This document shows, piece by piece, positions 36,880 to 46,228 of a stretch of 64,000 nucleotides of DNA. Every line of letters starts with the position of its first letter. Positions within the stretch are counted from its first letter, which is position 1. The notes under the pieces were generated by a model, which saw only the letters and a list, made by a program, of their open reading frames with translations, was not told the DNA's origin and did no database searches. This DNA is from JAKAGZ01 sp963748105 (GTDB lineage Bacteria; Bacteroidota; Ignavibacteria; Ignavibacteriales; Ignavibacteriaceae), in NCBI GenBank assembly GCA_963748105.1, contig CAVVHP010000005.1:217928-281927 (forward strand), given 5' to 3'. The position numbers and the translations under genes were made by a program.

Positions 36880-37704
36880 TTATTTTTGTTTGAGTACCCA
36901 GTTTTTCCAATTTTTTAAAAATTCTTTTTCAGTTACATTTAACACACTGAGAATCCCTTTTTGTGTCGATTGATCAAGCAATGCTGTAATCTTATCTTTT
37001 CCGTATTTTGAACTTATATAACTGACTAATAAACCTGAGAATCCATATTTGTTTGCTCCACTCCAAGCGTTCTTCAATTCTTGAGGATAGTCTCCCATTT
37101 TGATAGCTTTTACAGCACGATCAATCCTGTCTTTAGTTAACTGTCCAGAAACAAAAACAGCAAGCCCTTCAACAAACCAGCCTATATCGTCCATACCGGC
37201 AAAATCCGGGTTTGGATTAACCTGCCCCTGATAAACATGCACAAGCTCGTGAGCTATCAGATCTTTTGTCGCAGTTTTATCTTCAGCATTATGTTCACAA
37301 GCTTCTGACTTCCATACGGACGGACTTAAAATATCCAACTTGTCAGCAACACCACTCGCAACCATCCAGCATTGAGATTTGAATCCGGGAATACCCCAGG
37401 CTTTTTGCCAGGCTTTATCCATATCTGAGCGTTTTGGATAAACATAAACGTCAAATGATTTTGGAAATTTTTTCCCAAAATATTTTTCTACTGTAGTAAT
37501 ACCCTGATCGAGATATGTTTTTAATGACATAAATATTCCAGCATCAGAATCAGTATAATGGATTATATATTTCTGAAATCTTATATCATTCCAGATTATC
37601 GTGTCTTTTTTTGCTACTATATTTTTCTGAGCAATAATATTGCCGCCTGAAAAAAAGATTATTATTAATACTACGTTAAGAACCAATTTTAATTTTCTGA
37701 CCAT
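36880..37704 (-). CDS. Secreted MA-like (gluzincin) metallopeptidase
   Basis: 274 residues with an N-terminal signal sequence (MVRKLKLVLNVVLIIIFFSGGNIIAQ). The zinc motif HELVH lies in DLIAHELVHVYQGQ, and a downstream Glu in WFVEGLAVFVSGQL supplies the third ligand, as in the peptidase MA-like family. It should be exported to the periplasm or outside and cleave proteins; the targets are unknown. Its stop abuts the start of the 101-residue gene. Upstream is the hairpin at 37754-37778 that closes the aldo/keto reductase gene. Confidence 0.85.
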   Translation of the reverse strand: MVRKLKLVLNVVLIIIFFSGGNIIAQKNIVAKKDTIIWNDIRFQKYIIHYTDSDAGIFMSLKTYLDQGITTVEKYFGKKFPKSFDVYVYPKRSDMDKAWQKAWGIPGFKSQCWMVASGVADKLDILSPSVWKSEACEHNAEDKTATKDLIAHELVHVYQGQVNPNPDFAGMDDIGWFVEGLAVFVSGQLTKDRIDRAVKAIKMGDYPQELKNAWSGANKYGFSGLLVSYISSKYGKDKITALLDQSTQKGILSVLNVTEKEFLKNWKNWVLKQK

Positions 37705-37753
37705 CTGGATAAGTCCTAAAGTTTAATTATATGATGAAATAATTTCCCAAAAG

Positions 37754-37778
37754 TTTCGGGAATAATTAATTCCCGAAA
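37754..37778 (-). terminator. Hairpin downstream of the aldo/keto reductase gene
   Basis: A perfect 10-bp inverted repeat (TTTCGGGAAT / ATTCCCGAAA) with a five-base loop, about 30 bp after the stop of the aldo/keto reductase gene. On the minus strand it is followed only by CTTTTGGG, a weak T-run, so termination may be partial and allow read-through to the peptidase gene. Confidence 0.55.
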
Positions 37779-37809
37779 TAATAATTTTCAGATTGATAAT
37801 ATTGAAATT

Positions 37810-38796
37810 TTATCCATTTACTGAGGACATTGTATTTTCAGGATAACGCAAACCTGCTGCTGCATCTTTCGGAAATGCCATCTCAATTTTTTCTAATTCT
37901 TCTTTAGATAAATCCACATCAACCGAGGATGCGTTTTCTACAAGATATTTAATACGCTTGGTTCCCGGGATGGGTACTATGTCCTCACCCTGGGCCATTA
38001 CCCAGGCAAGGGCAAGTTGTGCAGCGGTAATATTTTTTTCTTTCGCTATTTCTTCGACTTTTTTTACCAGCTCAAGGTTTTTTTGAAAATTATCTCCCTG
38101 AAACCTTGGTGAAAATCTCCTGTAATCATCCTGTGCAAGATCTTCAAATTCCTTAAATCTGCCGGTTAAAAAGCCCCTGCCTAACGGACTGTATGAGACA
38201 AAACCGATTCCAAGCTCCCGAACTGTAGCCAGTATTTTATCTTCAGGATCTCGGGACCACAACGAATATTCTGTTTGAAGTGCCGTAATATGGTGAACTT
38301 TGTCAGCCCTTATAATTGTTTCAGGGCTTGCTTCAGATAAACCCAAAAATCTGACTTTTCCTTCCTGTACAAGTTCACTCATTGCACCCACAGTTTCTTC
38401 AATTGGTACGCTTCTATCAACCCGATGTTGATAATATAAATCAATGTGATCAACTTCCAGTCTTTTAAGCGAAGCCTCACACGCAGATTTTACATATTCC
38501 GGGCTTCCATTAATCGATCTTTTAGCAGGATCATCTGATCTTTGAATTCCAAATTTTGTGGCCAGAAAAACATTCTTTCTTTTTTCACTAATTGCTTTTC
38601 CAACCAGAATTTCATTCTTAAATGGACCATACATATCCGCAGTGTCAAGAAAATTTATTCCCAGATCCAATGCCTTGTGAATGGTTTCAATTGATTCTTT
38701 TTCATCCCCTTCCCCGTAAAATTCCGACATGCCCATGCATCCTAATCCAATTGCAGATACTTCCGGGCCATTCTTTCCTAATCTTCTTTTTTTCAT
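37810..38796 (-). CDS. Aldo/keto reductase
   Basis: 328 residues of the AKR TIM-barrel family (YhdN/AKR13-like), NADPH-dependent reduction of aldehydes or ketones in the cytoplasm. The catalytic tetrad is visible: Asp and Tyr in NFLDTADMYG, Lys in FLATKFG and His in LYYQHRVD. The cofactor-binding end carries IPGTKRIKYLVENA. The natural substrate is not predictable. The gene is single, with a ribosome-binding site AAGGAGATAG upstream and a terminator-like hairpin downstream, and it is divergent from the M1 peptidase gene. Confidence 0.94.
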   Translation of the reverse strand: MKKRRLGKNGPEVSAIGLGCMGMSEFYGEGDEKESIETIHKALDLGINFLDTADMYGPFKNEILVGKAISEKRKNVFLATKFGIQRSDDPAKRSINGSPEYVKSACEASLKRLEVDHIDLYYQHRVDRSVPIEETVGAMSELVQEGKVRFLGLSEASPETIIRADKVHHITALQTEYSLWSRDPEDKILATVRELGIGFVSYSPLGRGFLTGRFKEFEDLAQDDYRRFSPRFQGDNFQKNLELVKKVEEIAKEKNITAAQLALAWVMAQGEDIVPIPGTKRIKYLVENASSVDVDLSKEELEKIEMAFPKDAAAGLRYPENTMSSVNG

Positions 38797-39028
38797 TACT
38801 ATCTCCTTATATTTTCAGCACTTAAACCTTCTAAAAATATCAATAAAATTCCACAACATAATAATTGACTACTACACTAAAATAAAATATCTCAGTTCAT
38901 TCATCAAAATTTTATTGCATTAAAAAACTTATTTAAACATATTGTTTTGTACTTCAAAAACAGGGGCAGTTTTTTACACGATTTCTGAATATGCAAGGCA
39001 TATTTATAACCACTTCACGGAGCCAGAA

Positions 39029-41053
39029 ATGAAAATCAACCAATTTATTAAATGCATTGGGATATTATTTACTTTATTCCTGTTCCTTGCTTCATCTTCT
39101 TTTCCTCAAACTATTTTCAAAACACCATTGAGTCCAAGAAATGCAAGCTATGATTTAGACGTTCATTTAAACACAGATACAAAAATCATAGACGGATTTG
39201 AAGTACTGCACTGGAAAAACCTTTCAAAGGACAATATTAAAGAGTTAAGGTTTCATCTCTACCTGAATGCATTTAAAAATACCAATTCAACTTTTATGAA
39301 AGAATCAGGTGGGCAGCTTCGGGGAGACAAAATAAATAAGGAGGCAGACTCTTCGTGGGGTTGGATAGATGTAATTTCAATGAAAGTAAAAAACGGAGAA
39401 GATCTCACAGACAAAATAAAATTTATTCAACCTGATGATAATAACACCGATGACCAAACTGTAATAAGTGTTCCCCTTGAGAAACCTGTAAAACCGGGGC
39501 AAACAATTAACCTCGATATTAAATTTAGAGCAAAGCTTCCCCAGATTTTTGCAAGAACCGGATATGCCGGAAATTATTTTCTTGCTGGGCAATGGTTTCC
39601 GAAAATTGGAGTTTATGAATATCCGGGAATCCGCTATGCAAAAAAAGGAGGATGGAATTGTCACCAGTTCCATGCAAATTCGGAATTTTATGCTGATTTC
39701 GGAGTTTATAATGTCAGCATTACCCTGCCAAAAGAATTTATTGTCGGGGCTGTTGGTCTTCAAACCGGTGAAAAAGAAAATAAAGACGGAACTAAAACTG
39801 TAAAATTCCATGCAGAAGATGTGGTAGATTTTGCCTGGACTGCTTCACCAATATTTAAAATTGCAGAAAAACAATGGAAAGATGTCAAGATAAAAGTTCT
39901 TCTTCAGCCTGAACACTTTGCCCAGGCTGATCGGCACATAAATTCAGCAATTAATGGACTCGAATATTTTGAGAAATACCTTGGTAAATATCCTTATCCA
40001 AACCTGACAATTGTCGATCCGCCAATTTATGCGATGGGCTCCGGTGGAATGGAATATCCGACATTTATTACTGCAGGTTGCTTATGGGGAATGCCTGATG
40101 GAATAAATTTAACTGAAATGGTTGTAATTCACGAATTCGGACACAATTACTTTATGGGGCTACTTGCAACAAATGAATTTGAGGAAGCGTGGATGGATGA
40201 AGGATTCAACTCATATTATGAAACAAGAATAATGGATCACTATTACGGGAAGAAAACTTCTTTTCTTTCTTTTGCCGGCTACCACTTCGGCGACCTTGAG
40301 ATGCAAAGACAAAGCTATGTTGATATGAAAAATCCAAAAATTGCACCGGACTTCCTTCCTGCCTGGGGATACAAAAACGGCGGTTATGGATCAATAACCT
40401 ACGGCAAAACAGCCACCTGGATGGCAACACTGGATAGATTGGTAGGAAGAAAGGTAATGGACGAAATAATGAAAACTTATTACGCGAGGTGGCATTTTAA
40501 GCATCCTTGCGCTACAAATTTTATAGATGTTGTAAATGAAATTGTAAAGAAAAGACTTGGTGATAAATTCGGAACAAATATGAACTGGTTTTTTGATCAG
40601 GTTCTTTACGGAACAAATATATGTGATTACAAACTGGCAGGAATTTCTGTAAATAAGATACAAAAACCTGCAGGTGTTTATGATAGTTCCGGAGTAAAGA
40701 AATTTTATAATAACAACAAGAATTTAGATGACAGCTCTGATTATAAATCGAGGGTATCTGTATACCGTCTTGGCGAAGTTACAATGCCCGTGGAAATTTT
40801 AATCCATTTTAATAATGGCAAAGATTCTTTGTTAACCTGGGATGGAAAAGCCCGTACATTTAACGCAGAATTTGAAGGTAAACAAAAAGTAGAATGGGCG
40901 AAGGTTGATCCTGATGAAAAATTATTAATTGATGTAAATTTTATTAATAATAGTTATACGACCAAACCTGAGACTACAATATTCAGAAAATATACTACAA
41001 AGTTTATTTTCTGGGTAGAAAATTTAATGACTTCGTTTTCAATGATTTTTTAA
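39029..41053 (+). CDS. Secreted M1-family metallopeptidase
   Basis: About 674 residues from the ATG at 39029, chosen because it follows GGAG by six bases and begins with a good signal peptide (MKINQFIKCIGILFTLFLFLA); an upstream in-frame start at 38942 adds 29 residues with no ribosome-binding site. An N-terminal beta domain precedes a thermolysin-like domain with GGMEYP (the family's GxMEN-like substrate loop) and HEFGH (His about 368) with the third zinc ligand Glu exactly 18 residues later, in WMDEGF. It should trim peptides outside the cytoplasm. The C-terminal region (about 540-640) is beta-rich. Next gene starts 18 bp downstream. Confidence 0.92.
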   Translation: MKINQFIKCIGILFTLFLFLASSSFPQTIFKTPLSPRNASYDLDVHLNTDTKIIDGFEVLHWKNLSKDNIKELRFHLYLNAFKNTNSTFMKESGGQLRGDKINKEADSSWGWIDVISMKVKNGEDLTDKIKFIQPDDNNTDDQTVISVPLEKPVKPGQTINLDIKFRAKLPQIFARTGYAGNYFLAGQWFPKIGVYEYPGIRYAKKGGWNCHQFHANSEFYADFGVYNVSITLPKEFIVGAVGLQTGEKENKDGTKTVKFHAEDVVDFAWTASPIFKIAEKQWKDVKIKVLLQPEHFAQADRHINSAINGLEYFEKYLGKYPYPNLTIVDPPIYAMGSGGMEYPTFITAGCLWGMPDGINLTEMVVIHEFGHNYFMGLLATNEFEEAWMDEGFNSYYETRIMDHYYGKKTSFLSFAGYHFGDLEMQRQSYVDMKNPKIAPDFLPAWGYKNGGYGSITYGKTATWMATLDRLVGRKVMDEIMKTYYARWHFKHPCATNFIDVVNEIVKKRLGDKFGTNMNWFFDQVLYGTNICDYKLAGISVNKIQKPAGVYDSSGVKKFYNNNKNLDDSSDYKSRVSVYRLGEVTMPVEILIHFNNGKDSLLTWDGKARTFNAEFEGKQKVEWAKVDPDEKLLIDVNFINNSYTTKPETTIFRKYTTKFIFWVENLMTSFSMIF

Positions 41054-41071
41054 AAAATAACAGAGTTTAAA

Positions 41072-41980
41072 ATGAAACTTTTACATTCATATAGCCAGGG
41101 TTTTAAGCAAACATTTTCAAACAAGAAAATTATCACCATTTTATATTCTATACTACTTCTATTGGCGCTTGCACTTGCTATTCCATTCAGTAAAACTATA
41201 AAAGTTGAGGCCGGCAACTCAATGGTCATTACTAAACTATTGAATGATTTCAATTATACAGTTTACACTGATTTTATGCGGGAAGCGGGAAAATCCATTA
41301 AACCATATATATCAACTGCTTTCTGGATTGCAATTTTATATCTCTTATTCACCATCTTTTTTTCGGGGGGGATATTAACGTTTTTGAAAAACGGAGAAGG
41401 TAATAAATCTTTAAAAGTCTTTTGGCAAGGATGTGCTATTTACTTCTGGAGATTTTTCCGTCTCGCACTTTATATGATAATACTGCAAATAATAGCTTTT
41501 GCACTAGTTTATTTCCCTCTTACCGCAATTATTGCCTCTATCAGCAAAACCTCAATAGAACCAACAATTTTTTATACCGCTATAGTTGGGGTTGTAATTC
41601 ATCTTGTATTATTTATTACCTTGCTTACTGTTACCGATTATGCAAAAATTATGATGATAGAACACGAAGAATACAGGCCATTCCGAACATTAGTCAGATC
41701 ATTTGGTTTTGTATTCAGGCATTTGTTCAGTACAATTGGTCTTTATAAATTTCTTTTACTCTTTCCGATATTATTATTTATAATATATTTTCTTGTGATA
41801 GATAAAATTGGTATGTCAACCGGACTGGCAATTTTTATAACTTTTATCCTTCAGCAATTATTTATCTGGTTGAGAGTTTTTGTAAAGGTATGGTTCCTGG
41901 CAAGTGAGCTCGATTTATATAATAGGTTTGAAAATAAGGATGAACCAGTTTTTGAAGGTGAACCTGCCCTCGAAAGTTAA
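41072..41980 (+). CDS. Integral membrane protein, unknown function
   Basis: 302 residues with six or so predicted membrane helices (for example IITILYSILLLLALALAI, AFWIAILYLLFTIFF, FALVYFPLTAIIA and LLFPILLFIIYFLVI) separated by short loops, one of which holds DYAKIMMIEHEEYRPFRT. I do not recognise a named family. It starts 18 bp after the M1 peptidase stop and is likely co-transcribed with it. It ends directly against the stop of the convergent phosphatase gene (no intergenic base), so transcripts from both sides must overlap. Confidence 0.8.
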   Translation: MKLLHSYSQGFKQTFSNKKIITILYSILLLLALALAIPFSKTIKVEAGNSMVITKLLNDFNYTVYTDFMREAGKSIKPYISTAFWIAILYLLFTIFFSGGILTFLKNGEGNKSLKVFWQGCAIYFWRFFRLALYMIILQIIAFALVYFPLTAIIASISKTSIEPTIFYTAIVGVVIHLVLFITLLTVTDYAKIMMIEHEEYRPFRTLVRSFGFVFRHLFSTIGLYKFLLLFPILLFIIYFLVIDKIGMSTGLAIFITFILQQLFIWLRVFVKVWFLASELDLYNRFENKDEPVFEGEPALES

Positions 41981-42682
41981 CTAAAAATCGAGATACGGAA
42001 CATCTTCACTTTTGGTAGGGACTGACAAAGTATCCATTATTTTACTATCGTCAACAATTATTGCTGATAGTTTAATTCCGGCATAAGCTGAAGTATCAAT
42101 ATATACTGTATTATTTTTTTCGTTAAGCTGTATTTCCTCTTTACGAGTATGTCCAACCACCTGCAGTTTACCGAGATTCAATAGCTCATCTCTTGTCCAA
42201 AGTATTCCGCTTTCAGATTCAAGATTATTTAAGATAGCTTTATCAAATTTTTCAATATCACTTACTGGATTTTTGCCTAATTTTCCTTTTAATGCAATTG
42301 AAATACCTGCGTGTGAAATAAAACAATCATCAAGATTATAATAAAGCGGGGCAGACTTTATAATTTCGAGATGTTCACCTAACTTTTCATATCTATCTTC
42401 GTAGGATTTTAAAGTGTTTTCATACCCATTATAAAGCCAGGAACTTGCGAACAGTGAACTTGGATGTTTCATAAAATAGTAGAACATATAATCGTGATTA
42501 CCGGGAGTGAAACTGATTTGCTCTTTTTGTATAAAATCAATTACCTCACAGCTAAAATTTCCACGGTCAACTAGATCACCGACACAATAGAGTTTTATGT
42601 CGGTGTATTTTTTTCTTATATCCCTGACAAGTTCACTAAGTGTATTAAAGCATCCGTGAATGTCACCTATTATTCCAATCAT
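41981..42682 (-). CDS. PPP-family Ser/Thr protein phosphatase
   Basis: 233 residues of the calcineurin-like metallophosphoesterase fold. The PPP signatures are GDIHG at the N-terminus, GDLVDRG, GNHD (in TPGNHDYMF), SHAG and the late VGHT. These supply the two-metal site. The length and motifs match bacteriophage-lambda-type/PrpE-like Ser/Thr phosphatases. The organism encodes many Ser/Thr kinases, so it could oppose them, but it is 20 kb away and lies in a metabolic operon, two bases after the CoA-transferase gene. Confidence 0.9.
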   Translation of the reverse strand: MIGIIGDIHGCFNTLSELVRDIRKKYTDIKLYCVGDLVDRGNFSCEVIDFIQKEQISFTPGNHDYMFYYFMKHPSSLFASSWLYNGYENTLKSYEDRYEKLGEHLEIIKSAPLYYNLDDCFISHAGISIALKGKLGKNPVSDIEKFDKAILNNLESESGILWTRDELLNLGKLQVVGHTRKEEIQLNEKNNTVYIDTSAYAGIKLSAIIVDDSKIMDTLSVPTKSEDVPYLDF

Positions 42683-42684
42683 AT

Positions 42685-44052
42685 TTAAATATACTTATTC
42701 TCACTGGCATATTTTAGCAATTCATCACGGAATTTTGGATGGGCGATATTGGTAAGTGCGTAAACACGCTCCCTGATAGTTTTTCCGAACAACTGTGCAA
42801 CACCGTACTCAGTAACTACATAATGAACGTCCGCACGATTTGTAATTACACCAGCTCCTAATTTCAGGTTAGGTACAATTCTACTGAAATTTTTATCCTT
42901 TGTTGTGGACGGAAGAGCAATAATAGGTTTTCCTCCGTTTGATCTTGCAGCACCACGTATAAAATCGACCTGTCCCCCAAACCCGCTGTATAATCTTGGT
43001 CCAATTGAATCTGAACAGACCTGGCCTGTAATATCTACTTCTATGGCTGAATTGATGGCAACCATTTTATCATTTTTAGCGATAATAAAAGGATCATTAA
43101 CGTATTCCTGTGGATGGAATTCTATAGAAGGATTGTTATCTATAAAATCAAAAAGTTTTTTTGTTCCAAGTACAAATCCAGCAATCATTTTTCCTGGATG
43201 TAATGTCTTGAACTCATTTGTAACAACACCGCTTTCCACCAGTTCAATAATTCCATCGGAAAACATTTCCGAATGAATACCAAGTCCTTTTTTATCGTGC
43301 AAATAGTGAAGAACTGCATCAGGTATTGCGCCGATACCAAGTTGAAGTGTAGAACCATCTTCAACCAGATCAGCTATATATTTTCCTATTTTACTATAAA
43401 TTTGTTCGATCTCTGGAGTCATATTCTTATCGAATTGTGGAAGTTCTGCAATTGGGTCATTCACTTCAATTATATAATCAATTTTATTGATATGAATAAA
43501 ACTATCACCCAATGCTCTGGGCATATTCGGGTTTACCTGTGCAATAATTGTTTTTGCTTTGGTTGCTGCATTTTTAACTAGTCCGACGTCTACCCCATAA
43601 CTGCAAAATCCGTGTTCGTCAGGAGGAGAAACATGAATTAGTGCTACATCAACCGGTATAATTCCTTTTGTAAAAAGCAGTGGATATTCATAAAGATATA
43701 TTGGTGTAACATCTGCCCGTCCTTCATTAACAGCTTTCCTGGAATTTCCGCCAATAAAAAAAGCGTTATGTTTAAAATGCTTTTCCATCCCCGGTTTTAA
43801 GTACGGCAAATCACCGACTGTAAGAACGTGCATCATAGATACATCACGAAGTTCACTCTTCCTTTTTACAAGAGCATCTATTGTTGCAAGTGGAACGGCA
43901 CAACCGCACTGCACTACAACATTATCTTCAGATTTAACTACAAGTACCGCTTCTTCAGCAGATACAACCTTTTTCTTATAATTTTCAAGAATATTGAAAG
44001 GTATATTTAGCGAGGGTTTTATTTCTTCAGTTGCTGTCATCATTTTAGCCAA
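42685..44052 (-). CDS. Acetyl-CoA hydrolase/4-hydroxybutyrate CoA-transferase family protein
   Basis: 455 residues of the class I-like CoA-transferase family that includes 4-hydroxybutyrate, butyryl and acetyl CoA-transferases. The catalytic Glu lies in GIHSEMFSDG; the CoA-binding region GFGGQVDFIRGAARS and the GGKPIIALPST stretch follow. It moves CoA between carboxylic acids in the cytoplasm, as in fermentation or acid assimilation. The exact acids cannot be told from the sequence. It lies 17 bases after the alanine dehydrogenase-like gene and two before the phosphatase gene. The N-terminal residues before SLNIPFN are variable, so the start (ATG at 44052) is less certain. Confidence 0.92.
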   Translation of the reverse strand: MAKMMTATEEIKPSLNIPFNILENYKKKVVSAEEAVLVVKSEDNVVVQCGCAVPLATIDALVKRKSELRDVSMMHVLTVGDLPYLKPGMEKHFKHNAFFIGGNSRKAVNEGRADVTPIYLYEYPLLFTKGIIPVDVALIHVSPPDEHGFCSYGVDVGLVKNAATKAKTIIAQVNPNMPRALGDSFIHINKIDYIIEVNDPIAELPQFDKNMTPEIEQIYSKIGKYIADLVEDGSTLQLGIGAIPDAVLHYLHDKKGLGIHSEMFSDGIIELVESGVVTNEFKTLHPGKMIAGFVLGTKKLFDFIDNNPSIEFHPQEYVNDPFIIAKNDKMVAINSAIEVDITGQVCSDSIGPRLYSGFGGQVDFIRGAARSNGGKPIIALPSTTKDKNFSRIVPNLKLGAGVITNRADVHYVVTEYGVAQLFGKTIRERVYALTNIAHPKFRDELLKYASENKYI

Positions 44053-44069
44053 ACAAATTTATAAGTCAA

Positions 44070-45191
44070 TCAGTTAGTTGAAAATACGTGCAGTCTTCTA
44101 TATTCCAGTTCAAACAGATCAGCAATTTTTTGATTTGATACATAACCTTTATAAGTACAAACGCCTTTTGAAAGACCGGGCTCACTTGTTAAGGCTTCCG
44201 CCAAACCATTGTCCGCTATGTTTTGTATATATTTTAATGCCGCATTATTTAATCCATAACTTGCGGTTCTTGGAACAACAGCAGGCATATTAGGAACACA
44301 GTAATGAATTACATTATCCTTCATAAAAACAGGATCAGATAAAGTTGTAATCCTGCTGGTCTCAATACAACCACCCTGGTCTATCGAAACATCCACAATT
44401 ACAGCATTTTTTTTCATCTGTAAGACCATTTCTTCAGTAACAATAAGCGGAGCTTTTTCTGCTTTTAAAAGAACTGCACCTATAAGAACATCAGCAAATT
44501 TTACGCCACGCGAAATAGTATATGGATTTGCCATTACTGTAGTTACTTTTTTCCTGAAACTGGCATCAATTTTTCTCAAACGCTGGAGGTCGTTATCAAG
44601 AACAATTACCTGTGCGCCTCGTCCGAGGGCTGCCCGAGCTGCTGTAGTTCCAACTACACCGGCACCTAAAATTACAACCGCTGCAGGAGCCACACCAGTA
44701 ATTCCTCCTAGTAAAATTCCTCGTCCAGAGCTTTGAGAACTTTCAAGGTATCTTTCTGCTACCTGTATAGCAATCTGTCCTGCAATCTCACTCATCGAAT
44801 GAAGTACAGGCAGCCGTCCTTCATTCTCAATTAATTCATAACCAATGGCTGTAACTTTCTTTTCAAGAAGTTTCTCCACGGTAATTTTTTGCCCGACAGC
44901 AAGACGAAGAAATGAAAACAGTATCTGGTTTTCCTGAAGAAGTTCAAGCTCATCATTATGCAGATTACTTACCTTTGCAACTAGTTCTGCCCTATGGTAA
45001 ATCTCTTCGGCTGAATAGACAATCGATGCGCCGGTTTTGATGTAATCCTGATCGCTGAAGTGACTCCCATCGCCTGCGTCAGCTTGAATATAAACCGTGT
45101 GCCCGGCTCTTATGAGTGAATCAACCCCGGCCGGTGCAAGTGCTACTCTCTTTTCTTCGAGTAAATTTTCTTTTAGTATCCCTATTCTCAT
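44070..45191 (-). CDS. ald: Alanine dehydrogenase homologue with altered active site
   Basis: 373 residues aligned end to end with alanine dehydrogenase (NAD-dependent L-alanine/pyruvate conversion). Conserved parts include MRIGILKENLLEEKRVA (Arg15), the NAD site GAGVVG, VDVSIDQGGC (the catalytic Asp) and HYCVPNMPAVVPRTA. Two residues expected from the Mycobacterium tuberculosis enzyme are changed: the Lys75 position in KVKEP is Ser here (KVSNL), and the His96 position in FLHLA is Arg here (FLRLA). The reaction may therefore differ. The pyridine nucleotide-transhydrogenase alpha subunit is a relative, but the C-terminal part is alanine dehydrogenase-like. It starts the run into the CoA-transferase and phosphatase genes. 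Confidence 0.85.
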   Translation of the reverse strand: MRIGILKENLLEEKRVALAPAGVDSLIRAGHTVYIQADAGDGSHFSDQDYIKTGASIVYSAEEIYHRAELVAKVSNLHNDELELLQENQILFSFLRLAVGQKITVEKLLEKKVTAIGYELIENEGRLPVLHSMSEIAGQIAIQVAERYLESSQSSGRGILLGGITGVAPAAVVILGAGVVGTTAARAALGRGAQVIVLDNDLQRLRKIDASFRKKVTTVMANPYTISRGVKFADVLIGAVLLKAEKAPLIVTEEMVLQMKKNAVIVDVSIDQGGCIETSRITTLSDPVFMKDNVIHYCVPNMPAVVPRTASYGLNNAALKYIQNIADNGLAEALTSEPGLSKGVCTYKGYVSNQKIADLFELEYRRLHVFSTN

Positions 45192-45270
45192 AGAACAACG
45201 TATTTTTTTTGATTATTAAAATTAGCTATAAGGGGTTAGATTATCAAATGAAATGTTTAAGGGTATTGCT

Positions 45271-46221
45271 TTATACTGCGTTTAGAGGTTTTTTACCTGA
45301 CAGAACGGTGGCTACATTTTTAGCTGCTATCATTGCCATGCTGGTTCTTGCATTTACTGTTGCACTTCCAATGTGCGGGAGTAATACTGCATTTTTAAGG
45401 TTTAATAATTCTTGATTAATATTTAATTCATTTTCAAAAACATCCAGTCCCGCAGCCTTAATTTTTCCCTTTTTCAGAATATTAATTAATTCTTTTTCAT
45501 CTATTATTTCACCCCTCGCGGTATTAATAAGAATTGCTGAATTTTTCAATAAAGATAATTTATCTTTATCTAATAAGTGAAATGTTTCTGAGTTAGATGG
45601 TAAATGCACGGAGACAAAATCAGAATTTTTGAGCAGATTATTTAGTGATGTTTTTTTAGCACCGGTCTTTTTTCCTAATTCGAAATTCTTTGTTCTTGAG
45701 AAATAAACAATTTTGCAACCGAAAGCATGTGCTCTGATTGCAGTGGCAGATCCAATCCTTCCTGCACCAAGGATCCCGAATATTTTATTCCTTAATTCAA
45801 CACCCAGAAGAAGATCTGGCTTCCAATGGGTATATTTTCCCTTATGTAAATATTTTTCTGCTTCAGGTAACCTTCTGGCACAAGCAAGCGCAAGTGACAT
45901 TGCCAGATCAGCTGTAGAATCAGTTAAAACACCCGGAGTGTTTGTAACTAATATATTTTTTGAATTTGCATATTTTACGTCTATATTATCATAACCAACT
46001 GCATAATTTGCTATTATTTTACAGTTGTTCATTTCATCAATTACTGTTGAATCAATTTTATCAGTAAGCAAAGATATTAGAGCATCAGCATTTCTAACAT
46101 TTTTTTTCAGTTCTTTTCTGGGAATGGGTCTATCTTTTTTATAGCTGGAAACAGCAAAACCTTTTTCTTTTAGAAAATTAATCGCTTTTTGTGGAATAAT
46201 CCTGGTAATGTAAACTTTCAT
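45271..46221 (-). CDS. D-2-hydroxyacid dehydrogenase (glyoxylate/hydroxypyruvate reductase type)
   Basis: 316 residues of the D-isomer-specific 2-hydroxyacid dehydrogenase family. The Rossmann motif GILGAGRIGSATA binds NAD(P). The catalytic Arg is in NTARGEIIDE, the Glu in DVFENE and the His in LLPHIGSAT. The N-terminus (MKVYITRIIPQKAINFL) matches GyaR-type glyoxylate reductases that convert glyoxylate to glycolate or hydroxypyruvate to D-glycerate; the substrate is inferred. Seven bases after the SpmAB-like gene, so in the same operon. Confidence 0.9.
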   Translation of the reverse strand: MKVYITRIIPQKAINFLKEKGFAVSSYKKDRPIPRKELKKNVRNADALISLLTDKIDSTVIDEMNNCKIIANYAVGYDNIDVKYANSKNILVTNTPGVLTDSTADLAMSLALACARRLPEAEKYLHKGKYTHWKPDLLLGVELRNKIFGILGAGRIGSATAIRAHAFGCKIVYFSRTKNFELGKKTGAKKTSLNNLLKNSDFVSVHLPSNSETFHLLDKDKLSLLKNSAILINTARGEIIDEKELINILKKGKIKAAGLDVFENELNINQELLNLKNAVLLPHIGSATVNARTSMAMIAAKNVATVLSGKKPLNAV

Positions 46222-46228
46222 TTTATTT

